A stretch of DNA of 14,279 bases from Spirochaetaceae bacterium. Its GTDB lineage: Bacteria > Spirochaetota > Spirochaetia > WRBN01. Shown here in pieces: positions 1 through 7,390 of the stretch. Position numbers and translations under genes: made by a program. The stretch lies in the NCBI GenBank assembly GCA_020024055.1, contig JAHHUI010000028.1:1-14279 (forward strand), given 5' to 3'. The notes below the pieces were generated by a model. The model worked only from the letters and a program-made list of their open reading frames with translations, did no database searches and had not been told where the DNA came from. Each line of letters opens with the position of its first letter. The stretch's first letter is position 1.

Positions 1-1
1 G

Positions 2-1528
2 GATATTACCCTTGATGAGCAGAGAGATGATCCGCAGCGAATCTTTGAAAGCCTTAATTCGACAGGCCTCGCGCTTTCTCAATCTGATCTCATCAGAAAT
101 TTTATCCTGATGAATCAGAAACATGAAGAACAAGAAAAGCTTTATAAAGAGTATTGGCTGGCAATGGAAAAGCTCTTTGATAAAAGTAATAATAAAGAAT
201 TACTCGATGACTTTATTCAAAATTATCTTGCCATGCAAAATCGGAGTAAGCCTTGTAAGGAAAATGAGATTTACGAAACATTCAAAAAATGGTTTAAGTC
301 ACAACAAGATAAAGGAATCACGGATATTCTCGCGGATATCAAGCGATATTCCCGCTATTTCATCAAGATGAATCATCCCGATGATGAAGAAGATGCGTCT
401 CGGCGCGAGAGATTTCAACATTTAAAAGACCTTAAGAATACTACCGCTTATCCTTTTTTAATGCGTGTTTATCATGACTGTGAGGAGAAAAAACTGACTG
501 AAAAGCAATTTTTAGACATTCTTTGTTTAATTGAAAGTTTTGTTTTGCGCCGCTCCGTTTGCGGCCTTCCAACCAATTCTTTCCGTGAGATATTTGCACA
601 TTTATATTCTAAAATTCATCAGGATGAATATATAGAATCTCTACAAGCAGCTTTATGTAATTTAGAAGGAACTCAGAGATTTCCGAAAGACGATCAAGTT
701 AGAGGCACGCTGCAAAATAAACCTCTTTATAGTGACAACGTGAATAATACCAAATTTATTCTTAAACAAATAGAAAAATATCTGGGAGGCAAAGAACAGG
801 TTTCAACGGAAAACTGCACTATCGAACATATTATGCCTCAAGACCCTAATTCAGAATGGCAGAAAGAATTAGGCGGCGATTGGCAGACAATACACGAGAA
901 TTATCTGCATACATTGGGTAATCTCACTTTAACAGGATATAATTCAGAAATGGGCAATGCCTCTTTTTCAGAGAAACAAAAAACTTATCATCAGAGTTCT
1001 TTTCATTTAAATAAAGGCCTCATAAATATTCCCGTTTGGACAAAAGACCAAATTGAGGAAAGAACGAAAGAATTAACAGATTATATCCTGAAGATTTGGC
1101 CCAGACCCAATCTTTCCCAAGAAATATTAGAGAAATATCAACCCCCTCAATCCCCTGAAAAAAAAGATAAGACATATTCTCTAAAGGCAGATCATCCCTG
1201 TGTGGCGGAAGGGGGAAATATGGAAGAATCATTCAATTCTCTGCGTAATTATATAATAAATTTAGACGCTTCTGTTCAGCAGCATATTACAAAAGCATAT
1301 ATTTCGTACAAGATTAATGATATTCCTTTTGTAAGTATACATCCTTCAAATACAACTTTACGTCTTACGCTCAATATAGATATTGAGGAGATTGAAGATC
1401 CTAAATCAATTTGTAAAGATATCTCTCAGAGCAAACAGATAGGCAATACGCAGGTTGATATCAAGTCTTCATTCATCTTTGAAGATATCACGGCTTTAAT
1501 AGATCAGGCTTTCCAGCGGGCATTATAA
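2..1528 (+). CDS. DUF262/DUF1524 (GmrSD-like) putative nuclease, 5' truncated
   Basis: The reading frame is open from base 2, so an apparent ATG at 110 is internal; 508 codons are visible and the N-terminus lies outside the window. The first codons read IFESLNSTGLALSQSDLIRN, the hallmark C-terminal part of the DUF262 (ParB/Srx-like NTPase) domain. At 824-838 the frame reads EHIMP, followed about 35 residues later by LGNLTLTGYNSEMGNASFSE: together these are the HNH-like DUF1524 nuclease signature. The last ~110 residues (from about 1210) resemble DUF5655, ending ALIDQAFQRAL. In the family, DUF262 and DUF1524 together form GmrSD-type, NTP-dependent restriction enzymes for modified DNA or related abortive-infection proteins. 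Attack on invading DNA is therefore inferred, not shown. The visible frame has no interruption and ends in TAA just before a hairpin. No defence gene is visible next to it, and the upstream side cannot be seen. Confidence 0.85.
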   Translation, partial: DITLDEQRDDPQRIFESLNSTGLALSQSDLIRNFILMNQKHEEQEKLYKEYWLAMEKLFDKSNNKELLDDFIQNYLAMQNRSKPCKENEIYETFKKWFKSQQDKGITDILADIKRYSRYFIKMNHPDDEEDASRRERFQHLKDLKNTTAYPFLMRVYHDCEEKKLTEKQFLDILCLIESFVLRRSVCGLPTNSFREIFAHLYSKIHQDEYIESLQAALCNLEGTQRFPKDDQVRGTLQNKPLYSDNVNNTKFILKQIEKYLGGKEQVSTENCTIEHIMPQDPNSEWQKELGGDWQTIHENYLHTLGNLTLTGYNSEMGNASFSEKQKTYHQSSFHLNKGLINIPVWTKDQIEERTKELTDYILKIWPRPNLSQEILEKYQPPQSPEKKDKTYSLKADHPCVAEGGNMEESFNSLRNYIINLDASVQQHITKAYISYKINDIPFVSIHPSNTTLRLTLNIDIEEIEDPKSICKDISQSKQIGNTQVDIKSSFIFEDITALIDQAFQRAL

Positions 1529-1530
1529 TT

Positions 1531-1570
1531 AACAGAAGAAAGACCGCGGAAAAGCCTTTCTTCTGTTTTC
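1531..1570. terminator. Bidirectional hairpin terminator between convergent genes
   Basis: A perfect 12-bp inverted repeat (AACAGAAGAAAG at 1531-1542, CTTTCTTCTGTT at 1556-1567) encloses a 13-base loop and is followed by TTTTC. It begins 3 bases after the stop of the DUF1524 gene and ends a few bases before the stop of the convergent minus-strand gene, so it can serve both. The T-tracts are short. Confidence 0.7.
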
Positions 1571-1573
1571 TCG

Positions 1574-2371
1574 TCATATTTCGCCCATCACCGTGATTCC
1601 CTCTTGGGCAAAGAATCCATGCGCAGGAAAATCAATAGAGATATACACGGGGTCTTGATATTGCACACTGATCATTCTTGTTTTTCCCTCGTAATAAATA
1701 TGAAAAGCATACGCATTTTTCCCCGAAAATAATATTGTGTCTCCCAAAGGAGAAATATTCCAGCTTACTGTGGCGCGCATTTTATCAAGAGCAGATTCTG
1801 CATTTTCGCTCAATGTTCCTGCCCCTAAATTAATAACTCCTCCGGTAAAACGTATCAGTAAACACTTAATATTTTCTTTTTTTCCGCCATGAAAATACGC
1901 GCCGTTATCAAATTGAATCTTCCTGGGAATATCACTGGCCAGATAATCCCGCCTTCCCGTTACCAAGGCTTCATTGTTCAGATAAATAGCCTGATCCCAA
2001 ACACCCTCGAGATTTCTCCCTATTTTTGCCCCGCTGGTGTCAACCATACTGAAAAGTCCGGTGGCCTGATTATATTGCCAAGAGCCTGTTTTATTCAAAG
2101 GCATATTAGCCTGCGTGCGCGTGAACACACCTCCATCGGGGCTGAACACCACAACAAAGGCTGATCCTCCGCTGGATGCATGGCTTCCCAAAACCCACCA
2201 ACTGGGAAAAAATATAAATTCTATCTCCGCAAAATCACGACCCACAAAAGCCGATGAACTTGTCACTGTTTGAGTCTGATCCAAGATAACAGCGGGAACA
2301 GAACATGCCATGACGGCAAACAAAATAAACATCGCAGAAAAAATACCAGAAATGAGTATTCTCTCTTTCAT
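1574..2371 (-). CDS. Predicted lipoprotein of unknown function
   Basis: 265 codons, ending in TGA. The start at 2371 is supported by a strong Shine-Dalgarno (AAGGGGGGAG on the minus strand) about 8 bases upstream. The N-terminus is a signal peptide: MKER, then a hydrophobic run, then VMAC at residues 20-23. That is an acceptable but relaxed lipobox, so the mature protein probably starts at Cys23 and is lipid-anchored in an outer or periplasmic membrane. The rest is rich in beta-prone segments, Gly, Ser and aromatics (for example a WWVLGS stretch near residue 57, and GVWDQAIYLNNEALV near residue 125), without cysteines or membrane spans that I can see. I do not recognise the family and assign no function. 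It is convergent with the DUF1524 gene and divergent from the acfC pseudogene. The sequence is intact. Confidence 0.75.
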   Translation of the reverse strand: MKERILISGIFSAMFILFAVMACSVPAVILDQTQTVTSSSAFVGRDFAEIEFIFFPSWWVLGSHASSGGSAFVVVFSPDGGVFTRTQANMPLNKTGSWQYNQATGLFSMVDTSGAKIGRNLEGVWDQAIYLNNEALVTGRRDYLASDIPRKIQFDNGAYFHGGKKENIKCLLIRFTGGVINLGAGTLSENAESALDKMRATVSWNISPLGDTILFSGKNAYAFHIYYEGKTRMISVQYQDPVYISIDFPAHGFFAQEGITVMGEI

Positions 2372-2578
2372 CTATTTACTACTCCCCCCTTCTTATGTAA
2401 AAAGGATTTTCATTCTGTTGTCGTGTAAAAATAAGTATCCAGAGACAAGACAGCAAAGAGAAATTGCACTTATTTCTGATGATGCGATATGAAGAATGAA
2501 AACATTATAAGATAGATATTTTTCCAGAATTTGTGCTAAGATCAGGGTATTTAAAGACAAAAACCAAAGGAGAAAAAA
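2372..2578. other. Divergent intergenic region, no clear promoter found
   Basis: A 207-base AT-rich spacer separates the minus-strand lipoprotein gene and the plus-strand acfC pseudogene. Apart from the two Shine-Dalgarno sites (2376-2385 for the minus-strand gene, AAAGGAG just before 2579) I see no convincing -35/-10 pair in either direction. A TAAGAT near 2537 is a possible -10 box for the plus strand but has no good -35 partner. Confidence 0.4.
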
Positions 2579-3338
2579 ATGAAAAGAATTATTTCTTTAT
2601 TGCCGGTATATGTCCTATGTGAACAATCTGGCTATGGTATAGGTATTTTTATATGGCCCGGGCGGCCCGCACACTGCCCTGAAAGCTGCGGAAGAGTATT
2701 TTACAGAAAAGACAGGTATTGCTGTGACCGTGACAGCAGAGCCGCAGGCCGCCTGGGAACAGGAAGCTAAAACAAAGGCCAGTATTATTTATGGGGCCTG
2801 GGACCAGTCGACAGTGGCTATTTGCGCACCCACGCGGCACGCTTCGACGTGAACCAAGTGATGCCCTTATATCTGCGCGATGCTATTTTGCTGGTGCGCA
2901 AGGGCAACCCCAAACAATTCAAGAATCCCTCTGATTTTATTAATCGTGATGGCAAGATGATTATGAATGACGGCGCAGGCACCAGCAATACATCGGGCAC
3001 AGGCGTGTGGGAGGATATTCTTGGCCGCATGGGCAATGTAGAAAAAATGGCGCCCGCTTTCGCAAAAATATCCCCGCCTTCACACCCAATAGTGGAACCT
3101 CTCGGAAGATATTTGAGACAAACCCTGAAGTGGATGGCTGGATCACTTGGACGGACTGGGCCATCAGCAACCCAGATCTGGGCGATGCGGTGCTGATTGA
3201 GCCCTCTTATGTCATCAGAGCCGCAGCATGAATAACGCCGTGGACAAAGACGCCAATGAAGACACCAAGAAATTTGCTGAATTCCTGCAGAGCGCAGAGG
3301 CAGAGCCTTTCTTCAAGAAATTTGCTGGTATAAAATAA
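2579..3338 (+). pseudogene. AcfC-like periplasmic binding protein, multiply frameshifted
   Basis: The pieces, read in order across frames, rebuild an AcfC-like protein of the expected ~250 residues. The order is: MKRIISLLPVYVL leader (frame of 2579); YGPGGPHTALKAAEEYFTEK (frame of 2652); LYLRDAILLVRKGNPKQF then GAGTSNTSGTGVWEDILGRM (frame of 2822); KNIPAFTPNSGTSRKIF then DGWITWTDWAISNPDLGD (frame of 3061); and a C-terminal NNAVDKDANEDTKKFAEFLQ ending in TAA at 3336 (frame of 3228). Frame changes fall near 2645-2652, 2815-2824, 3045-3061 and 3215-3228, each explicable by a one- or two-base indel. AcfC is the accessory colonisation factor of Vibrio cholerae, related to sulfate/molybdate-type ABC substrate-binding proteins. 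The strong AAAGGAG site before 2579 is preserved. With four breaks no functional product is expected, and sequencing error is unlikely because the genes on both sides are clean. Confidence 0.85.
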
Positions 3339-3393
3339 AGAAACAGAAGAGATTTTTATCCTTCTAAAATCCACTTTTACTTGTGTATAGACC

Positions 3394-3425
3394 ACCCTCT
3401 GCCCTATGCGGAAGGGGGTTTTTTT
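3394..3425 (+). terminator. Rho-independent terminator of the acfC pseudogene
   Basis: A GC-rich hairpin (ACCCTCT with one G-T pair against AGGGGGT, then a mismatch and two more C-G pairs; loop around 3404-3409) is followed directly by seven T residues at 3419-3425. It lies 55 bases after the acfC stop codon, in the same direction. The terminator has outlived the gene it served. Confidence 0.8.
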
Positions 3426-3508
3426 ATTATCAAAATCCTATAGTCAAGCTGAGGGAATATCCCCAAAGGACATACTGTGTGCGTAAAAACTTTTCAAGGA
3501 GGGACAGT

Positions 3509-4480
3509 ATGTCAACGGTATTATCAACTGGCATGAAGAAAAAGCTGACGGGCAGTTCATTGCCAAAAGCGCAAAACCACAGAAACCAGACCGGTGGGTT
3601 CAGCAGGTGATTTTGGGCCGCCAATTGACCATGGCACCGGCCAATGTGCGCACCAAATTAATCAATTTTAATAATCAGAGATTTATCAAGGGCATATTAA
3701 TGGCGAATTCAATCAGATGTTCATCGGTGTCTATCAGAACACCAATTTCGACCTGTATCTGGATGTGACTACTAAGGTCAATGACCTCATCAAGAAAGCC
3801 ATTGACGAAACATGGGAGATGACTCAAGCTGAGAGTTTTCAATCAAGCCAAAATATGGTAGACTTTTTAACAGCACTGGGTATACACTTAATAAATACTA
3901 AAGCTAATCCTAATAAAGTTACAATATCTATTGAACAATTTCTTAACGGTGTTCCTTTAGGTAAAATTTGAAAATGGTCACTTGCTGCTGGAACTTTCGC
4001 CGCAACAGCCTGGGCGGCACAAGAACATGTGTTCAAATTTATGTATCATAGTCCCTGGGGAAGTTATGTGAAGAATAAAGGCCGATGGGATTTTAAACAT
4101 CACACACCACCATTTAGCAAGGTTAATAAAGATACAATGTCTAAATATTTTCGTTATAGAGGAAATAGAAAAACCTATAAACTTAATCATCCAGGACAAC
4201 CTCAGCTGCCAGGATTGATGCGCTTTGACGATCCGGGTAATATGTGTGCTATGGAGCTACCGGCAAGATCTTGCTCAGCGGCCTTGACGGCGCACCAGAG
4301 AAATGGATGCTGCAAGAATTCGCTGATATGTATGCTTTATTGAATAGAGATGAATATGCCCATCTTTCTAATGATCAATGGGGCTTATTTACAGCATATT
4401 TAAAGGAATTTGGCCCTTTCAGAAGTCTTGATGATAAATGGGATTTATCTGCTATGAATTATGGCTATGAGGCATTCTAA
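3509..4480 (+). pseudogene. Ntox44-like polymorphic toxin, broken
   Basis: A canonical AAGGAGG at 3496-3502 precedes ATG 3509, but coding-like sequence then runs one frame over (from 3511: YVNGIINWHEEKADGQFIAK). It shifts near 3690 into the frame of 3717 (FNQMFIGVYQNTNFDLYLDV), which runs to 4243 except for an in-frame TGA at 3969-3971. A TG duplication near 4242 then moves it to the frame of 4244. Rejoined, the product is ~320 residues. Its C-terminal part has VKNKGRWDFK, RFDDPGN joined to MCYGATGK, and SLDDKWDLSAMNYGYEAF. These match the polymorphic toxin type 44 pattern as I remember it (NKGPWDYK, then GNFNYGATG, then a DDP..D.A ending). The family is a predicted nuclease toxin of interbacterial competition. 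I see no secretion or Rhs/CDI region, and the N-terminal ~150 residues are unrecognised. Three frame breaks and a nonsense codon imply no active toxin. Confidence 0.6.
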
Positions 4481-5011
4481 ACAGAAACTTGTGGATGAGG
4501 TTTTTCTAAAACTTCATCCAGATATTCTTAAATTATTTTGCCATATCGTCGGTGTTTTTGAAACAATAATCTTATTTCTATTGAACATAATATTTGGGGG
4601 CTTCGATTTTCCTTCTTTACCGGATATAATTGTATTCTTTTTCAGTGGGATTCTTATCTCTCGTTTGTCTTGAACCATATTTATCATTAAAAAAAATACC
4701 TCCCATACCAGAAAAAGAAAAAATCTGTTCTTTTTTGTGTTTCTTGGTCTTATATTCTCTCTCTTAATCAGCAATATTTTCATTATTTTTGGCGATCAAT
4801 ATCCCATCTATAAACAAAACCCACGCCTTGGAATGATATAATTTGGACCATACCAGGCTACATCATACACAGGCTATATTGCTTTTGTGCACAGCATTCA
4901 ACTTTTCCGGCCAATGAAAAAGAAATCTCTTATTGTCAATCTCCTCACTGCTATCATGATGATTGGGATGCCGCTGTATTATATTTAAAGGATTATTTAG
5001 CTTTAAATTAA
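4461..5011 (+). pseudogene. Decayed multi-pass membrane protein, possible immunity partner
   Basis: Starting at ATG 4461, inside the last codons of the toxin remnant, frame 0 encodes a soluble start (KQKLVDEVFLKLHPDIL) and hydrophobic segments LFCHIVGVFETIILFLLNII and DIIVFFFSGILIS, then TGA at 4671. The same frame continues with KKNTSHTRKRKN, a third span (FFFVFLGLIFSLLISNIFII) and GDQYPIYKQNPRLG up to TAA at 4839. After that, two frames remain possible: frame 0 (a fourth span, IVNLLTAIMMIGMPLYYI, stop 4986) or frame 2 (ISYCQSPHCYHDDWDAAVLY, stop 5009), the latter needing a shift near 4832. Either way it is a broken membrane protein of ~170-180 residues. No Shine-Dalgarno site is seen, so translation was probably coupled to the toxin gene. 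Its position just behind a toxin suggests an immunity protein, which is inference only; I do not recognise the family. Confidence 0.5.
4493..4519. repeat. Near-perfect 12-bp inverted repeat after the toxin stop
   Basis: GGATGAGGTTTT (4493-4504) pairs with AAAACTTCATCC (4508-4519) around a 3-base loop, with one G-T pair. It starts 12 bases after the toxin stop codon and lies within the downstream membrane-protein frame. No T-tract follows, so it may be a weak terminator or an mRNA-stability hairpin. Confidence 0.5.
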
Positions 5012-5024
5012 AAACATAAGTGAA

Positions 5025-5079
5025 CCCATGCTTCAGATATTTCATGAGTTGCAATTCATGAGAAAGACAGAAGCATGGG
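5025..5079 (-). terminator. Long two-tier hairpin downstream of ribH
   Basis: A 10-bp perfect outer inverted repeat (CCCATGCTTC 5025-5034, GAAGCATGGG 5070-5079) contains an inner one (TCATGA 5042-5047 and 5056-5061). It lies 11 bases past the ribH stop, the right place for the end of the rib operon transcript. The T-tract on the minus strand is poor and displaced (TTTTT about 12 bases further on), so the terminator role is likely but not certain. Confidence 0.55.
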
Positions 5080-5090
5080 AAATCAATTTA

Positions 5091-5555
5091 TTATAATGTC
5101 TTCATAAGATTAGCCATTTCGATTGCATTCAAGGCGGATTCAAAGCCTTTATTGCCTGATTTTGTGCCGGCTCTTTCAATAGCCTGCTCAATATTTTCAG
5201 TGGTCAAAATTCCAAAAATGACTGGCACATCTGTGGCCAAGCTGACATGGGCGATACCCTTAGAGACCTCAGCACAGACATAGTCATAATGAGTGGTGGC
5301 CCCACGGATGACAGCGCCCAGGCAAATGATGGCATCATATTGAGCAGATGTTGCCATTTTTTGGGCAACAAGAGGGATTTCGAATGCCCCTGGCACGCGT
5401 GCTACAGTGATATTTTCTTCAGAAACATTATGTCTTTGCAGCCCATCCAAAGCCCCTTCCAGCAGCTTAGAGACAATAAAATCATTAAAACGCGAGACAA
5501 TAATTCCAATGCGCAGCTGGGAATGAGCGACTAATTGACCTTCATAAATTTCCAT
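5091..5555 (-). CDS. ribH: 6,7-dimethyl-8-ribityllumazine synthase (RibH)
   Basis: Lumazine synthase condenses 5-amino-6-ribitylamino-uracil with 3,4-dihydroxy-2-butanone 4-phosphate, the penultimate step of riboflavin synthesis; the family forms cytosolic pentamers or 60-mers. At 154 residues it has the usual length. Visible family motifs are GIIVSRFNDFIVSKLLEGAL near residue 18, the substrate-binding RVPGAFEIPLVAQ near 53, and LGAVIRGATTHYDYVCAEVS near 80 with the conserved catalytic-region histidine. IFGILTTENIEQA and the Lys/Gly-rich GTKSGNKG come near the C-terminus. The start is set by GAGGAG on the minus strand, about 6 bases upstream of the ATG. It is the last gene of the operon, nine bases after the ribBA stop, so translation is probably coupled. 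No irregularities are seen. Confidence 0.97.
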   Translation of the reverse strand: MEIYEGQLVAHSQLRIGIIVSRFNDFIVSKLLEGALDGLQRHNVSEENITVARVPGAFEIPLVAQKMATSAQYDAIICLGAVIRGATTHYDYVCAEVSKGIAHVSLATDVPVIFGILTTENIEQAIERAGTKSGNKGFESALNAIEMANLMKTL

Positions 5556-5564
5556 TTTTTCTCC

Positions 5565-6752
5565 TCACAATTCTAAAAAATGATGCATTTTATCTTTTTT
5601 AGTTTCTAAATATTTTTCATTATAGGGATTGCAAGCAGCAGGCAAAGAGACACGATTGGCGACGATGATTCCTGCCTGTTCTAATTCTTGAATTTTTTGG
5701 GGATTATTGGTCATCAGTCTGACAGACTTGACCCCCAAATCTTTATACATCATGGCGCAAAGATCAAATTTTCTCAGGTCTGCCTCAAAACCCAAAGCGA
5801 CATTGGCCTCTATAGTGTCCAGGCCCTGCTCTTGCAAAGCATAAGCTTTAAGTTTATTAATCAGGCCAATACCGCGGCCTTCTTGGCGCATATAGAGGAT
5901 GACGCCGCGGCCCTCATGCGCAATTTCTTTCATTGCCTGCCTCAATTGCGGGCCACAGTCACATTTCTCTGAACCAAAAACATCTCCTGTCAGGCATTCT
6001 GAATGCACACGGCTGAGCACAGGCTCATCTGTGCTGATATCACCATACACTAAAGCAACATGATGCTCTTGCTTAAAAATATGTTCAAATCCATAAATAG
6101 TGAACTGCCCATATTCAGTGGGCAAAGAGGCCTTGGCCGCGCGGCGCAGCAAATGTGATTGTTTATATGGCACCAAATCTTCTATCGTGATGACAGATAA
6201 ATGATGTGCCTGGGCAAATTCTAAGATTTGTGGTGTTCTCATCATCGTCCCATCAGAATTCATAATCTCACAAATCACCCCAATCCCCTGCATACCAGCC
6301 AGCTTGGACAAGTCAACACTGGCTTCTGTATGGCCTCTTCTGGCCAAGACACCTTGCGGATGCGCAGCTAAAGGAAAAATATGCCCAGGGCGGCGAAAGT
6401 CTGATGCTTTAGATTTGGGATCACACATTTTTTGAATGGTTAAACTGCGTTCATAAGCAGAGATACCTGTGGTAGTCTCTTCATGATCCACAGACACAGT
6501 AAAAGCCGTGCGATGCAAATCTGTATTCTGTAAAACCATCTCATGAAAATTTAAGCGATCTAAAATGCTCTGCTCAGCAGGCACACAAATGAGACCCTTG
6601 CCATGCGTGGCCATGAAATTAATGATTTCTGGCGTCACTTTATCCGCTGCAATCACCAAATCTCCTTCATTCTCTCGATTCTGATCATCAAGGACAATAA
6701 TCATCTTTCCCGCCTGCAAATCCTGTAAAGCCCTATCAATGGAAGCAAACAT
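5565..6752 (-). CDS. ribBA: Bifunctional DHBP synthase / GTP cyclohydrolase II (RibBA)
   Basis: A 395-residue fusion that supplies both precursors of lumazine synthase. The N-terminal half (about 1-200) is 3,4-dihydroxy-2-butanone 4-phosphate synthase, acting on ribulose 5-phosphate. It carries the acidic metal site DDQNRENEGDL near residue 21, TTTGISAYERS near 92, and RPGHIFPLAAHPQGVLARRG plus HTEASVDL near 120-148. The C-terminal half is GTP cyclohydrolase II: VHSECLTGDVFGSEKCDCGP contains the three zinc cysteines, followed by YMRQEGRGIGLINKLKAYAL and the LMTNNPQK loop. All residues expected for both activities appear present, so neither half looks degenerate. The Shine-Dalgarno (GGGGGAG on the minus strand) overlaps the ribE stop region, and only 14 bases separate the two genes. 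It ends in TGA. Confidence 0.97.
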   Translation of the reverse strand: MFASIDRALQDLQAGKMIIVLDDQNRENEGDLVIAADKVTPEIINFMATHGKGLICVPAEQSILDRLNFHEMVLQNTDLHRTAFTVSVDHEETTTGISAYERSLTIQKMCDPKSKASDFRRPGHIFPLAAHPQGVLARRGHTEASVDLSKLAGMQGIGVICEIMNSDGTMMRTPQILEFAQAHHLSVITIEDLVPYKQSHLLRRAAKASLPTEYGQFTIYGFEHIFKQEHHVALVYGDISTDEPVLSRVHSECLTGDVFGSEKCDCGPQLRQAMKEIAHEGRGVILYMRQEGRGIGLINKLKAYALQEQGLDTIEANVALGFEADLRKFDLCAMMYKDLGVKSVRLMTNNPQKIQELEQAGIIVANRVSLPAACNPYNEKYLETKKDKMHHFLEL

Positions 6753-6766
6753 GACGACTCTCCCCC

Positions 6767-7390
6767 TTAAAACCCATGTTGAATTAAAAATTCACGACTG
6801 ATGCCGGCAACAGGCAATGCTTTTTGCGCGTATTTAGCCAAAATATCTGTTTCTAAATTCACAATCTGCCCAACACGCCTAGATAATAATGTGGTGGCCA
6901 ATCCTGTATGCGGAATAACGCTTACTGTAAACCCTTTGGAAGAAAGATCGCAAATGGTCAGACTTACTCCATCCACCGCAATAGAACCCTGTAAAATCAT
7001 AGACTCCAAAAGATTTGATGGGGGACAAATGGTCATAAGCACTGCATTACCCTCTTTGCGCAGGCCGGCAATACGCCCTGTGCCATCAATATGCCCGCTC
7101 ACCACATGCCCATCAAAACGACTATGTGCCTGCATTGCCTGTTCCAAATTCACTTTCTCGGAAATTCGAAGAGACCCAAGAGTCGTCATGCGCATGCTTT
7201 GGGGAACAACATCTACATAAAAAACACCATGCTCAATGCGCATGGTGGTCAAGCACACCCCATTCACGGAAATACTATCGCCAATAGACATCTGATTTGC
7301 AAGGCAAGAACGAATCGCCAATGTGGCATAATTCCCTTCCCGGCGTATAGACACAATAGCTCCTATATCCTGTATCAACCCTGTAAACAT
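6767..7390 (-). CDS. ribE: Riboflavin synthase alpha chain (RibE)
   Basis: Riboflavin synthase dismutates two molecules of 6,7-dimethyl-8-ribityllumazine to riboflavin and the pyrimidine that RibH reuses. It has 207 residues, a standard length, with the two tandem lumazine-binding barrels of the family. The N-terminus MFTGLIQDIGAI is diagnostic. The first barrel has ISVNGVCLTTM, and the second has VVSGHIDGTGRI followed by IAVDGVSLTICDL. The ATG at 7390 lies inside the end of ribD (16-base overlap), so translation is probably coupled. A GGAGGGGC-like Shine-Dalgarno lies on the minus strand just upstream, within ribD. In Bacillus subtilis this gene is also called ribB/ribE; the name here follows the reaction. 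The sequence is intact and ends in TAA. Confidence 0.97.
   Translation of the reverse strand: MFTGLIQDIGAIVSIRREGNYATLAIRSCLANQMSIGDSISVNGVCLTTMRIEHGVFYVDVVPQSMRMTTLGSLRISEKVNLEQAMQAHSRFDGHVVSGHIDGTGRIAGLRKEGNAVLMTICPPSNLLESMILQGSIAVDGVSLTICDLSSKGFTVSVIPHTGLATTLLSRRVGQIVNLETDILAKYAQKALPVAGISREFLIQHGF

Noticed and set aside
3509..3610. ATG 3509 with a perfect Shine-Dalgarno as a short 33-residue peptide gene
   Set aside because: The peptide frame is Lys/Thr/Ser-rich without structure, while the frame one base over is strongly protein-like and continues for 180 bases. An early frameshift in the toxin gene explains it better.
3969..4673. In-frame TGA codons (3969, 4671) as a sign that TGA is read as an amino acid
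   Set aside because: ribD, ribBA, the S41 peptidase and the lipoprotein gene all end in TGA, three of them tightly packed against the next gene, so TGA is a real stop here. The affected genes also carry frameshifts.
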